From contig NZ_JACFYF010000002.1 of NCBI RefSeq assembly GCF_014050145.1, forward strand, positions 496,001 through 560,000: a stretch of 64,000 nucleotides of DNA. Direction: 5' to 3'. Numbering within the stretch: position 1 is the first letter of the stretch; every line of letters begins with the position of its first letter. The notes under the pieces are model-generated. The model had not been told where the DNA came from. It saw nothing but the letters and a program-made list of their open reading frames with translations, and ran no database searches. A program made the translations under genes and the position numbers. Below are positions 17,029 to 25,667 of the stretch, piece after piece. The DNA comes from Vibrio marinisediminis (GTDB lineage Bacteria; Pseudomonadota; Gammaproteobacteria; Enterobacterales; Vibrionaceae).

Positions 17029-19143
17029 TTAGTTGAACAAACCTTTGATTAAGCTATTCACCGCTTCTTTGGTCTTTTCATCTTTAATTTTGTCGCCAAG
17101 CTTCTCATCCAGTTTTTCCAAACCACGATTAATTTCTTTCTCAGCTTTTTGCTTTAGAACATCATCAAATACTAGCTTGAATTTCGGATCAGCCCACTGA
17201 CCAGAGATATTCACCGGGATGGTAATGTCCTTAAGCTCATTGATGTCTTTACCACCCTGCCCCTCTAACGAGCCAACAATTGAGGTGCTAATGGTAAAGT
17301 CTGCTGTTTCATTGATGTAGTTTGCGCTGCCTTCACCACGAACACGCAATAATGGTGACTGTGCATGCAGGTTGTTGGTCGTTACTACGCCATTCTTAAG
17401 CGTTAACGTTGCTGTCATTGCGCTAAAATCAGTTTTCTTAACGCTGTCTTTCGCTTCTAATTTCTCGCCTTTGAACTTCGCATAATTTTCACGAATCAGC
17501 TGCGCAACGTTAATGCCGTTTACGGCACCATCTGCAAAATTAATCTTAATCGTACCCGCTAGGTTTTTCTTCATTGCTGTTGGTGCCAAGCTACGGCCCG
17601 TCACATCAACATCAATATTACCCGTACCTTCCAATTTGTCGTTTTGTACCACATCAATCAAAAGAGGTTGTACTTTTACACCTTTGATGTACTTCTTCGC
17701 ACTGTAAGTTGCTGGTGTTTTACGTGCGTCTAAGGTCGCTGTCGCTTTAATTGAACCATCATACAAATTGGAGCTAAATGAAGTCAGTTTCACGAGGCCA
17801 CGGTTAACACTGAACTTCGCGTTAACATTTTGCAATTTAGCATTGTTCACTTTAAATTTATCAATGGCGATAGCACCGGTAAGGTCTAGCCCTTTAAGCG
17901 CTGATAAATCAGGCTCTTGCTCAGTGGTTGCGTCTGGTGCTTTTTTGCTAGATTGAGATTCATCACCCTGATTCGCTTGCTTGTCACCTTCGCTGTTTAA
18001 GCCCAAGAACTCGTCAACATCAATATTTGGGCTGTGCAAATTGAACACAATTTTAGGGATATCAGCCAAAGTAACATCAAGTTTGCCGTCAAACTGCAGT
18101 GCATTGGCGGTGAGTTTTTCCAGCACAAAGCTCAAGTGGCTCTTGTTAAGATCAAACGCTAGATCTGATGCCATATCCACTTTCATTGGTGACTGTGGCA
18201 GGCTGCTTCCCTCGAAGTTAGCATCAAGAATTAACTGCTTCATGGTCACTTTGCTGATCGCTTTATCAACCGTTAATTGCGCACCACCTTTAAGATCAAG
18301 CGCCAGTTCTGCTGCTTTACCTTTCACTGCATATTTCAGTGCATTTGGCTGATCGAACACAAATGTCGCCAGCTCAATGCTTGCCGAGTCAATCTGATTT
18401 GTTGCGTCACTATAGCTCGCATCAAAGCTAATATTACGCAGTGCGTAATCAGCAAATCCGCTGGCTAATTTGAGTTCTGCTGTGCCTTGCGCGGTAAATT
18501 TCTGCTGATTAGTTTCACCTTTCATGGCGAAATCCGCTTGGCTCCATGCATCTAAGGCAAACTCGGTTAGCGTTAATGACACGTCATACAACTTAGTATG
18601 CGTACCCGCTTTATTATCTTGAATATCAAGCAAGGCATTGGTGATAGAAACGCCTGCTAGGCTAATCGTCCACGGAGAAGCTTCACCCGCAGCGGCTTCT
18701 GGTGTCTCGGCGTTGTCTGTCGCAACTGGCTCTTGGTTGGCTTTCGATTGGCTCTGAGCTAATGCATCAAGGTTTTTCACACCGTCTTTGCGCGTTTCGA
18801 TATAGAACTCTGCGCCATCCAGCGTGACATTGCCAATTTCAAGTTGCTGACTAAACAGCGGCGTGACCGAAACATCAATACCAACTTGCTCAACTTTGAA
18901 TAAATTTGGCTGGCTGAAACCTTGTGGATTTTTCAGTTCAGTTTTACCTAAAGTAAAACCAACAGAAGGGAAAAACTGCCAATCAATATCACCTTCAATG
19001 ACAAGATCTAAGCCCGTTTGCTGTTTGGCCTGCTCAACGATCAATGGCTTGAATTGATTAGGGTTTACAAGTAGCACCAAAGCCAACACTACGGCAATGA
19101 TTGCCACGATGGGAATTGCGATTACTAACGCGAGTTTCTTCAT
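17029..19143 (-). CDS. asmA: AsmA-family envelope protein
   Basis: A 704-residue protein with one N-terminal membrane anchor (residues 4-25) and a long periplasmic body. AsmA features include FKPLIVEQAKQQTGLDLVIEG near the start, a Gln/Glu/Ser-rich linker in the middle and a conserved C-terminal half with GTIKINFADGAVNGINVAQL. The family forms bridge-like beta structures thought to move phospholipid or affect outer-membrane protein assembly. It precedes udk in the reverse order seen in enterobacteria (udk-dcd-asmA). An ERIC element abuts its 3' end. Confidence 0.93.
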   Translation of the reverse strand: MKKLALVIAIPIVAIIAVVLALVLLVNPNQFKPLIVEQAKQQTGLDLVIEGDIDWQFFPSVGFTLGKTELKNPQGFSQPNLFKVEQVGIDVSVTPLFSQQLEIGNVTLDGAEFYIETRKDGVKNLDALAQSQSKANQEPVATDNAETPEAAAGEASPWTISLAGVSITNALLDIQDNKAGTHTKLYDVSLTLTEFALDAWSQADFAMKGETNQQKFTAQGTAELKLASGFADYALRNISFDASYSDATNQIDSASIELATFVFDQPNALKYAVKGKAAELALDLKGGAQLTVDKAISKVTMKQLILDANFEGSSLPQSPMKVDMASDLAFDLNKSHLSFVLEKLTANALQFDGKLDVTLADIPKIVFNLHSPNIDVDEFLGLNSEGDKQANQGDESQSSKKAPDATTEQEPDLSALKGLDLTGAIAIDKFKVNNAKLQNVNAKFSVNRGLVKLTSFSSNLYDGSIKATATLDARKTPATYSAKKYIKGVKVQPLLIDVVQNDKLEGTGNIDVDVTGRSLAPTAMKKNLAGTIKINFADGAVNGINVAQLIRENYAKFKGEKLEAKDSVKKTDFSAMTATLTLKNGVVTTNNLHAQSPLLRVRGEGSANYINETADFTISTSIVGSLEGQGGKDINELKDITIPVNISGQWADPKFKLVFDDVLKQKAEKEINRGLEKLDEKLGDKIKDEKTKEAVNSLIKGLFN

Positions 19144-19258
19144 CAGCAGAGTCCTTGCTTAACAGCCAAACTAGGCTATTTGAATGAGTAAAGTTTACTG
19201 AAAGTATAACGGCTTACGGAAAAACTTCTGCGCAACCGATTACTTTTCAGAAAAAAGA

Positions 19259-19281
19259 AAGTGGCACCTAAAGTGCCACTT
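19259..19281 (-). terminator. Terminator of udk
   Basis: Perfect 9-bp stem AAGTGGCAC/GTGCCACTT with a five-base loop; the minus-strand tail is TTCTTTTTTC. Confidence 0.9.
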
Positions 19282-19319
19282 ATCTTAGAAAAAATAAAGT
19301 CTCTAAAGCTAGAATACTG

Positions 19320-19961
19320 TTAAGATTTCAGTAGTTTAGCAATGTGAGCTTTTAACACATCAATGGCAATACGGTTTTTGCCACCGCGTGGTACGATGAT
19401 ATCGGCATATTGCTTAGATGGTTCGATAAACTGCATGAACATTGGACGAACTGTTTCTTGGTACTGTTTCAATACCGATTCCATAGTACGACCACGTTCT
19501 TCCACATCACGTTTTACACGACGTAGCAAACAGATATCTAATGGCGTATCCATAAATATTGTTGCGTGCATCAATTTACGTAGACGTGGGTCCGTTAGTA
19601 GCAAAATACCTTCAAGAATGATCACCTTTTTCGGTGTCATTGCTGTGGTATTTGTTGTACGCGTATGCTCTGAGTAGCTGTACTCAGGCACTTCAACCGC
19701 TTCACCTTTTACTAGCTTCTCTAGGTGATCACACAGTAGATCGTGATCTAGTGCACTCGGGTGGTCATAATTGGTTTTTACACGATCTTCCATGCTCAAA
19801 TGAGTCTGGTCGTTGTAATAGCAATCTTCCGTAATCACACCAATTTGATGATCGCCTACCTTCTCACGAAGTTCATTATAAATAGTGCTTGCGATTAAGC
19901 TCTTCCCTGAAGCTGAAGCGCCAGCAATACCGACGATTACACATTGATTATTATCAGACAT
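19320..19961 (-). CDS. udk: Uridine kinase
   Basis: A 213-residue kinase that makes UMP and CMP from uridine and cytidine for pyrimidine salvage. Walker A GASASGKS is at residues 13-20, then the substrate-site segments EDCYYNDQ and [10 protein letters not shown], and R-rich [12 protein letters not shown] in the lid. Length equals the E. coli enzyme. A divergent-type promoter gap of about 220 bp separates it from apbC upstream. udp and uraA, also pyrimidine salvage genes, lie elsewhere in the window. Confidence 0.98.
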   Translation of the reverse strand: MSDNNQCVIVGIAGASASGKSLIASTIYNELREKVGDHQIGVITEDCYYNDQTHLSMEDRVKTNYDHPSALDHDLLCDHLEKLVKGEAVEVPEYSYSEHTRTTNTTAMTPKKVIILEGILLLTDPRLRKLMHATIFMDTPLDICLLRRVKRDVEERGRTMESVLKQYQETVRPMFMQFIEPSKQYADIIVPRGGKNRIAIDVLKAHIAKLLKS

Positions 19962-20135
19962 TATTCTTGCACCCGATGAATTGATTGGTGAGCAGTGACC
20001 TGCTAAAAGCTTGGCATGGAAAGGTTAGCAGTGCCAAATTAAACCGCCTGATTATAGGGAGTTCAGCTGATAGATACCAGAAAGTAATAGTTTAAATCGT
20101 CTTTCAATACAAAATGGAATAAGAAGGGATAAAGC

Positions 20136-20170
20136 AAACGTTTAGCTGTCATAAGACCAGCTAAACGTTT
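20136..20170 (-). terminator. Terminator of apbC
   Basis: Perfect 13-bp stem AAACGTTTAGCTG/CAGCTAAACGTTT with a nine-base loop. The T tail is short on the minus strand, so efficiency is uncertain. Confidence 0.7.
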
Positions 20171-20182
20171 TATGCAACTGAG

Positions 20183-21256
20183 TTAAACCATCTTGATATT
20201 AATGGCATCAGGTTGAACATCTCCACGCCAATACAAGCGAGCACAGACCGATTCTGCCAACTCTAGATATTGCTGCGTATGTTCAGAGTCTGGGCGTGCG
20301 ACAACGGTTGGGCAACCCGCATCGATATCTTCTCTCACATTAATATGCAGAGGAATTTGTCCAAGCAGATCCAAGCGATAGTCACTCGACATCTGTTCTG
20401 CGCCACCAGTACCAAAAATGTGTTCTTTATGCCCACATTGGCTGCAGATGTGGTAACTCATGTTTTCCACAACGCCCACCAAAGGAATGCCTACTTTGTC
20501 GAACATTGCCGCGCCTTTACGCGCATCTGCTAAGGCTAAATCTTGCGGCGTTGTCACTATCACTGCGCCTGTAACGGGAATTTGCTGCGCCAAACTTAAT
20601 TGAATATCACCGGTACCTGGCGGCATATCGATCACTAAGTAATCTAATTCTGGCCAATCGGTTTCGTTTAATAGTTGTCCTAATGCTTTGGAAGCCATTG
20701 GACCACGCCAAATTGTCGCCTCTTCTTTAGAAACTAAGTAGCCAATCGAATGGGTATGAATGCCATGCGCTTGAATAGGTTGCATCCATTTGTTGTCACG
20801 TACTTCTGGCTGAGCATCCACTTGACCAATCATCATTGGCACTGATGGACCATAGATATCTGCGTCAAGAAGACCAACTTTGGCACCACTTTGTGCTATC
20901 GCTAATGCAAGGTTAACTGAGGTGGTAGATTTGCCCACTCCCCCTTTTGCAGAGGTAATGGCAATAACATTTTTCACCCCTTTAACCTTGCTTTCAACAT
21001 GACTTTGTAGCGTTTTCACTTCCACATTAATTTGGTAGTTGAACGGCGCTACATCTTGATTTTGTTGTTGCTGTTTAATCCATGCATCAAGTTCGCTCAC
21101 CAACTGATTCGCGGCAAAAGGAAAAGTGATAGCAAAATAACCCTGCGCATCCACACTCACTATACCCGGCGCCGATGCCCAATCTTGAATGAGATGATGA
21201 TGCTCGAATTGGCTTAGCCAAGTACAAAAATCTTGCTTGGAATGAAACTGACGCAT
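20183..21256 (-). CDS. apbC: Iron-sulfur cluster carrier Mrp/ApbC
   Basis: A 357-residue P-loop ATPase of the MinD/Mrp group. The deviant Walker A SAKGGVGKST is near residue 102, the segment DYLVIDMPPGTGD near 210, and the cluster-binding CSQC near 270. It carries and delivers [4Fe-4S] clusters. ATG 21256 is used because GAAGGAGAACCT precedes it; a longer frame has no such site. Divergent from metG, the pairing seen in many gammaproteobacteria. Confidence 0.96.
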   Translation of the reverse strand: MRQFHSKQDFCTWLSQFEHHHLIQDWASAPGIVSVDAQGYFAITFPFAANQLVSELDAWIKQQQQNQDVAPFNYQINVEVKTLQSHVESKVKGVKNVIAITSAKGGVGKSTTSVNLALAIAQSGAKVGLLDADIYGPSVPMMIGQVDAQPEVRDNKWMQPIQAHGIHTHSIGYLVSKEEATIWRGPMASKALGQLLNETDWPELDYLVIDMPPGTGDIQLSLAQQIPVTGAVIVTTPQDLALADARKGAAMFDKVGIPLVGVVENMSYHICSQCGHKEHIFGTGGAEQMSSDYRLDLLGQIPLHINVREDIDAGCPTVVARPDSEHTQQYLELAESVCARLYWRGDVQPDAINIKMV

Positions 21257-21527
21257 AGGTTCTCCTTCATGTAACCAAATCACCTCAACAATGCTCTTTA
21301 GGTGAGTTTTACCTGGTTTTAAGACAAGGTAATAATGATTGTTCGAGTCGCTTTAAATGCCATGACTTAAAGCCTGCTACTTATTGTTCCAATCGTAGCA
21401 CTACAAGCTCATATACAGAACCCTGAAAAAACTAAGGGAATGCCTATTTGACTCCTTGGAGTCGTTGTTTGGATAAGGTAGTATAAGTCTCTATTTTTTG
21501 TACCTATCGAGAAAGCGAATATTAAGT

Positions 21528-23594
21528 ATGGCAAACGATCCAAGAACCCTTACACCAAGGAAATTACTGGTAACTTGTGCCCTCCCGTACGCTAACGGTT
21601 CGATCCACCTTGGTCATATGCTTGAGCATATCCAAGCGGATATCTGGGTTCGTTACCAACGCCTACGTGGAAACACTGTAAACTTCATCTGTGCTGACGA
21701 CGCTCACGGCACGCCAATCATGCTTAAAGCTCAACAGATGGGTATCTCTCCAGAAGAGATGATCGCTGCCGTAAGTGAAGAACATCAGAAAGACTTCGCT
21801 GGCTTTGACATCAGCTTTGATAACTACCACAGCACGCACTCTGACGAGAACCGCGAGCTGGCGTCACACATTTATCTAGAACTGAAAAAGAATGGCTTTA
21901 TCTCTAGCCGTACTATCTCTCAACTGTTTGACCCAGAAAAAGAGATGTTCCTACCAGACCGTTTTGTAAAAGGTACTTGCCCTAAGTGTAAGTCAGAAGA
22001 CCAATACGGTGACAACTGTGATAGCTGTGGCGAAACCTATAGCCCAACAGAGTTGATTAACCCGAAATCAGCGGTGTCTGGTGCAACACCAATCATGAAA
22101 GATTCTGAGCACTTCTTCTTCGATCTGCCTCAGTTTGAAAGCATGCTAAAAGAGTGGACTCGCTCTGGCTCGCTACAAACTGAAACAGCAAACAAGATGC
22201 AAGAGTGGTTTGAATCTGGTCTTCAGCAATGGGATATCTCACGTGATGCGCCATACTTTGGCTTTGAGATCCCTGGTGAAACCAACAAATTCTTCTACGT
22301 TTGGCTAGATGCACCTGTGGGTTACATGGCTTCATTTAAGAACCTATGTGACAAAACCCAAGGTCTAGACTTCGACGAATACTGGAAAAAAGACAGTACG
22401 GCTGAACTTTACCACTTCATTGGTAAAGACATTGTTTACTTCCACAGCCTATTCTGGCCAGCGATGTTAGAAGGTTCTGGTTTCCGCAAGCCAAATAACG
22501 TATTCGTACACGGCTACGTTACAGTAAACGGCGCGAAAATGTCTAAGTCTAAAGGTACGTTTGTTAAGGCGAGCACTTACCTAAACCACCTAGACCCTGA
22601 ATGTCTACGTTACTACTACGCTGCGAAACTAAACAGCCGCATTGATGATCTAGATCTTAACCTTGAAGACTTCACTCAACGTGTAAACGCTGATGTTGTT
22701 AACAAGATCGTTAACCTAGCTTCTCGTAACGCTGGCTTTATTTCGAAGCGTTTTGAAGGCAAGCTTGCCGATACTTTTGCTGAACCTGAGCTATACAACG
22801 AATTCGTTGCTGCGGCTGATCGTATTGCTGAACTTTACGAGACTCGTGAATTTGGTCGTGCTATCCGTGAAATCACAGCACTGGCTGACAAAGCAAACCA
22901 ATACGTTGATGAAAAAGCACCTTGGGTTGTTGCGAAAGAAGAAGGCAAAGATCAGGAACTACAAGAAATCTGTTCTGTCGGTATTAACTTGTTCCGCGTT
23001 CTGATCACTTACCTAAAACCTGTCATGCCTGAGCTAGCTGCGCGCACTGAAGCATTCCTAAACCAAGATCTAACTTGGGAAGGTATCGCTGCACCACTAA
23101 CTGGTCATGAAATCACTAAGTTCAAAGCGCTATTCAATCGTATCGATCCGAAGAACATCGAAGCGATGATCGAAGCATCGAAAGAAGATGCTGCTGCGGA
23201 AGTGGCTGCGAAAGAAAAAGCAGAAGCGGCTAAGAACGAAACAGAGCTAAGCAAAGATCCTATCGCAGAAGAAATCGAATTTGATGATTTTGCGAAAGTA
23301 GACCTACGTATCGCTAAAATCGTTTCTTGTGAAGCAGTGCCAAAAGCAGACAAACTACTGAAATTCCAGTTGGATATCGGTGGTGAAATGCGCCAAGTAT
23401 TCTCAGGCATTAAAGCCGCTTACAACCCAGAAGACCTAGTAGGTAAACTGACGGTTGTAGTAGCAAACCTTAAGCCTCGTAAAATGAAGTTTGGTATGTC
23501 TGAAGGTATGATCCTAGCAGCGGGGCCTGGTGGCGCTGACCTGTGGATTCTTGAGCCACATGAAGGTGCTCAACCTGGTATGCGCGTAATGTAA
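21528..23594 (+). CDS. metG: Methionyl-tRNA synthetase
   Basis: A 688-residue class I synthetase with the C-terminal tRNA-binding extension. The HIGH-like HLGH is at residues 27-30, the zinc knuckle CPKCKS-x5-GDNCDSCG lies around 146-162, and KMSKS is near 337. A Lys/Glu/Ala-rich linker near 550-580 joins the EMAP/Trbp111-like domain that dimerises and binds tRNA. It charges both initiator and elongator tRNA-Met. The start [16 protein letters not shown] is chosen by family length; an in-frame upstream start would add ten residues. Confidence 0.98.
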   Translation: MANDPRTLTPRKLLVTCALPYANGSIHLGHMLEHIQADIWVRYQRLRGNTVNFICADDAHGTPIMLKAQQMGISPEEMIAAVSEEHQKDFAGFDISFDNYHSTHSDENRELASHIYLELKKNGFISSRTISQLFDPEKEMFLPDRFVKGTCPKCKSEDQYGDNCDSCGETYSPTELINPKSAVSGATPIMKDSEHFFFDLPQFESMLKEWTRSGSLQTETANKMQEWFESGLQQWDISRDAPYFGFEIPGETNKFFYVWLDAPVGYMASFKNLCDKTQGLDFDEYWKKDSTAELYHFIGKDIVYFHSLFWPAMLEGSGFRKPNNVFVHGYVTVNGAKMSKSKGTFVKASTYLNHLDPECLRYYYAAKLNSRIDDLDLNLEDFTQRVNADVVNKIVNLASRNAGFISKRFEGKLADTFAEPELYNEFVAAADRIAELYETREFGRAIREITALADKANQYVDEKAPWVVAKEEGKDQELQEICSVGINLFRVLITYLKPVMPELAARTEAFLNQDLTWEGIAAPLTGHEITKFKALFNRIDPKNIEAMIEASKEDAAAEVAAKEKAEAAKNETELSKDPIAEEIEFDDFAKVDLRIAKIVSCEAVPKADKLLKFQLDIGGEMRQVFSGIKAAYNPEDLVGKLTVVVANLKPRKMKFGMSEGMILAAGPGGADLWILEPHEGAQPGMRVM

Positions 23595-23607
23595 GCTTTT
23601 GAACTAA

Positions 23608-23638
23608 TTAAAAATCCTCGCCTCGGCGGGGATTTTTT
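23608..23638 (+). terminator. Terminator of metG
   Basis: Stem AATCCTCGCC/GGCGGGGATT (one G-T pair) with a three-base loop, flanked by A and T runs. Confidence 0.9.
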
Positions 23639-23789
23639 ATGGCTGCGATTCCCTCACTTGGTGAGCCATTGCACCATAAACGTTCATTCATCATTTAAAC
23701 TTACACCTAAATAACTGATATTTAATACATTACCTATTGGCATTGATACTGCTGTTAACTAAAGAGCCCACTAACAGCAAGGAGCCGCT

Positions 23790-24620
23790 ATGTTGGTCAT
23801 AATTTCGATATCAGTTTCTATATTAATATTAGTGCTGCTGTCTCACTATTCGAGACAACGCAGCCAATCCCATCAACGTAACCATCAACAAATCCACTCT
23901 CTTCGTCAGGTATTAGAGTTATGCCGGCAGCACCGCGATTTAACCCACCACGCGATTGCAACGGAACATAATGAATCAACCACTCAGACGATAGATCAAC
24001 TTAAACAGCAGTTAACTCTGGAGTCATCCAAACTGATTGGTTTAGCTCATTTCGATAGTAAACCTCAGTACCGAATGTTGCAGCGTAAGCTAACTGGAAT
24101 GTGTGAAGGCTGCCAACAGCGCAGTTTTGCACGTAATCAACGTATTCATGGTACCGCAATTCGACACTGTCTATTTCTAATCGATGATATTGCTTTAACT
24201 TGGCTTCTCGACTCTGGTCGAGAGGATCTCTGCGATGAATACCAGTTAAATTGGCAACAAGTACTGGATAGTATGGAGGTGCTCACCCAACTGCGTATCT
24301 GCATTCCAGAAGTGGGGCAGCCATCCGGAGAGATGAGAATCAAATACAACGCTAACAAGATCCGACACAAACTGCTGCAGTTAAGCTTGATTAACTCACT
24401 TCCTATCAACTCTCCGCTGGGTAATCATCTATTTGATACATTAGATATGTTGCTTCAAGCCGATAAAATTACGTTGAATCAAAACCAACTTTATTACTTA
24501 ACTACCGATATTTCGCGCCTTATTTCACAAGTTTATGATCAAATGCTGTCTGATATTATGCAGAGTTTATATCAGCCACTTGCTGATATTCCATCAGCAG
24601 AAAGCAAAAAAGCCACCTAG
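23790..24620 (+). CDS. Membrane-anchored protein of unknown function
   Basis: A 276-residue protein with one N-terminal membrane segment (residues 2-19) followed by a basic stretch, so the helical body faces the cytoplasm or the periplasm without cleavage. The middle part holds a C-E-G-C pair at about 109-112 followed by a basic-aromatic segment (RSFARNQRIHG), and the whole body is predicted helical. The arrangement of an RQHRD motif in helix one recalls nitrate/nitrite-sensing NIT domains, but the resemblance is weak. Good ribosome-binding site AAGGAGCCGCT. Its stop codon lies in the loop of the following terminator. Confidence 0.75.
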   Translation: MLVIISISVSILILVLLSHYSRQRSQSHQRNHQQIHSLRQVLELCRQHRDLTHHAIATEHNESTTQTIDQLKQQLTLESSKLIGLAHFDSKPQYRMLQRKLTGMCEGCQQRSFARNQRIHGTAIRHCLFLIDDIALTWLLDSGREDLCDEYQLNWQQVLDSMEVLTQLRICIPEVGQPSGEMRIKYNANKIRHKLLQLSLINSLPINSPLGNHLFDTLDMLLQADKITLNQNQLYYLTTDISRLISQVYDQMLSDIMQSLYQPLADIPSAESKKAT

Positions 24621-24632
24621 TGGTGGCTTTTG
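24608..24632. terminator. Bidirectional terminator between the anchored protein and udp
   Basis: Stem AAAAGCCACC/GGTGGCTTTT; the loop contains the TAG stop of the plus-strand gene. A and T tracts on both sides let it serve udp on the minus strand too. Confidence 0.85.
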
Positions 24633-24655
24633 CTGCGTGACTATATGAATCAGTG

Positions 24656-25414
24656 TTAAAGCATTTTACGTGCAGCTTCAACGACCACTTTAATTGAGCG
24701 CGCTTCAGTCTCTTTTAGCGTGGCGTGATCAGGGATCTCTTTTTGTGTACGGTTGATAATCACACCCGCAACACAACCCGCACGTAAACCAGAGCTTGCA
24801 CACATGGTTAGCAACGTCGCTGACTCCATTTCAAAGTTCAGTACGCCCATATCTTGCCATTCTTGCATTGAGCCTTGGAAACGCTTCACAACGCGACCAG
24901 AAAACGTATCGTAACGTTCTTGTCCTGGGTAGAAGGTATCGCTCGATGCTGTCACACCCATATGCACTGGTGCGCCTGACTCTTCAACGGCCGCTTTCAT
25001 CGCAGTTGCCACATCGAAGTCCGCCACTGCTGGGTATTCCATTGGAGCGAAGTGCAGACTTGCGCCATCAAGACGAACGGAACCTGTGGTAACAATCATA
25101 TCACCCACATTGACGTGAGGTTGAATCGCACCCGTAGTACCGACACGTAGGAAAGTACGAACGCCAAGTTGCGCCAACTCTTCAACAGCGATTGACGTAG
25201 AAGGACCACCAATACCGGTAGAGCAAACAACAACTGGTTTACCATCAAGCTCGGCGCGGTAAAGAGTGTATTCACGGTGACTCGCTAGAAATACCGGATT
25301 TTCCATTTCTTCGGCAATTTTTTGCACGCGTGCTGGATCACCTGGAATAATCGCAAGTGTCGCGCCTGCAAGATCAGTTTCAGTAATACCTAAATGGAAT
25401 ACAGCTTGAGACAT
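24656..25414 (-). CDS. udp: Uridine phosphorylase
   Basis: A 252-residue member of the nucleoside phosphorylase family I that splits uridine to uracil and ribose 1-phosphate. The phosphate site IPGDPARV is at residues 23-30, RVGTTGAIQ near 91-99, and [10 protein letters not shown] near 195. Good ribosome-binding site (AAGGAGTTTCCC). A CRP site 95 bp upstream points to catabolite control as in E. coli, where CytR also acts; a CytR site was not assigned here. Confidence 0.97.
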   Translation of the reverse strand: MSQAVFHLGITETDLAGATLAIIPGDPARVQKIAEEMENPVFLASHREYTLYRAELDGKPVVVCSTGIGGPSTSIAVEELAQLGVRTFLRVGTTGAIQPHVNVGDMIVTTGSVRLDGASLHFAPMEYPAVADFDVATAMKAAVEESGAPVHMGVTASSDTFYPGQERYDTFSGRVVKRFQGSMQEWQDMGVLNFEMESATLLTMCASSGLRAGCVAGVIINRTQKEIPDHATLKETEARSIKVVVEAARKML

Positions 25415-25508
25415 GGGAAACTCCTTATTACGTCGAGCTCTGCAACTAGGCTCGCTCTATAAATTCATTGGGTACAAAACCACTCTAACCAACTCAAACC
25501 GGCTAAAA

Positions 25509-25524
25509 AGTGACAACAATCACA
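25509..25524 (-). promoter_or_regulatory. CRP site upstream of udp
   Basis: On the minus strand TGTGATTGTTGTCACT fits TGTGA-N6-TCACA with one mismatch. Its centre is about 100 bp before the udp start codon. Confidence 0.65.
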
Positions 25525-25611
25525 CTAAAGAAAGTAAGAAACATCCAACTTGCACATAAAAACGGTTGGTATCACATTTATTCGCAATTCAAGACAATCT
25601 ATTGCATAAAA

Positions 25612-25648
25612 AGAATAGCCACTAAAAAGAGATTAGTGGCTATTTTTG
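25612..25648 (-). terminator. Terminator of zntA
   Basis: Stem AATAGCCACTA/TAGTGGCTATT, extended by one A-T pair, with a T run (CTTTTTATG) on the minus strand. Confidence 0.85.
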
Positions 25649-25667
25649 CAGTTAATGTGAGGTAAGA

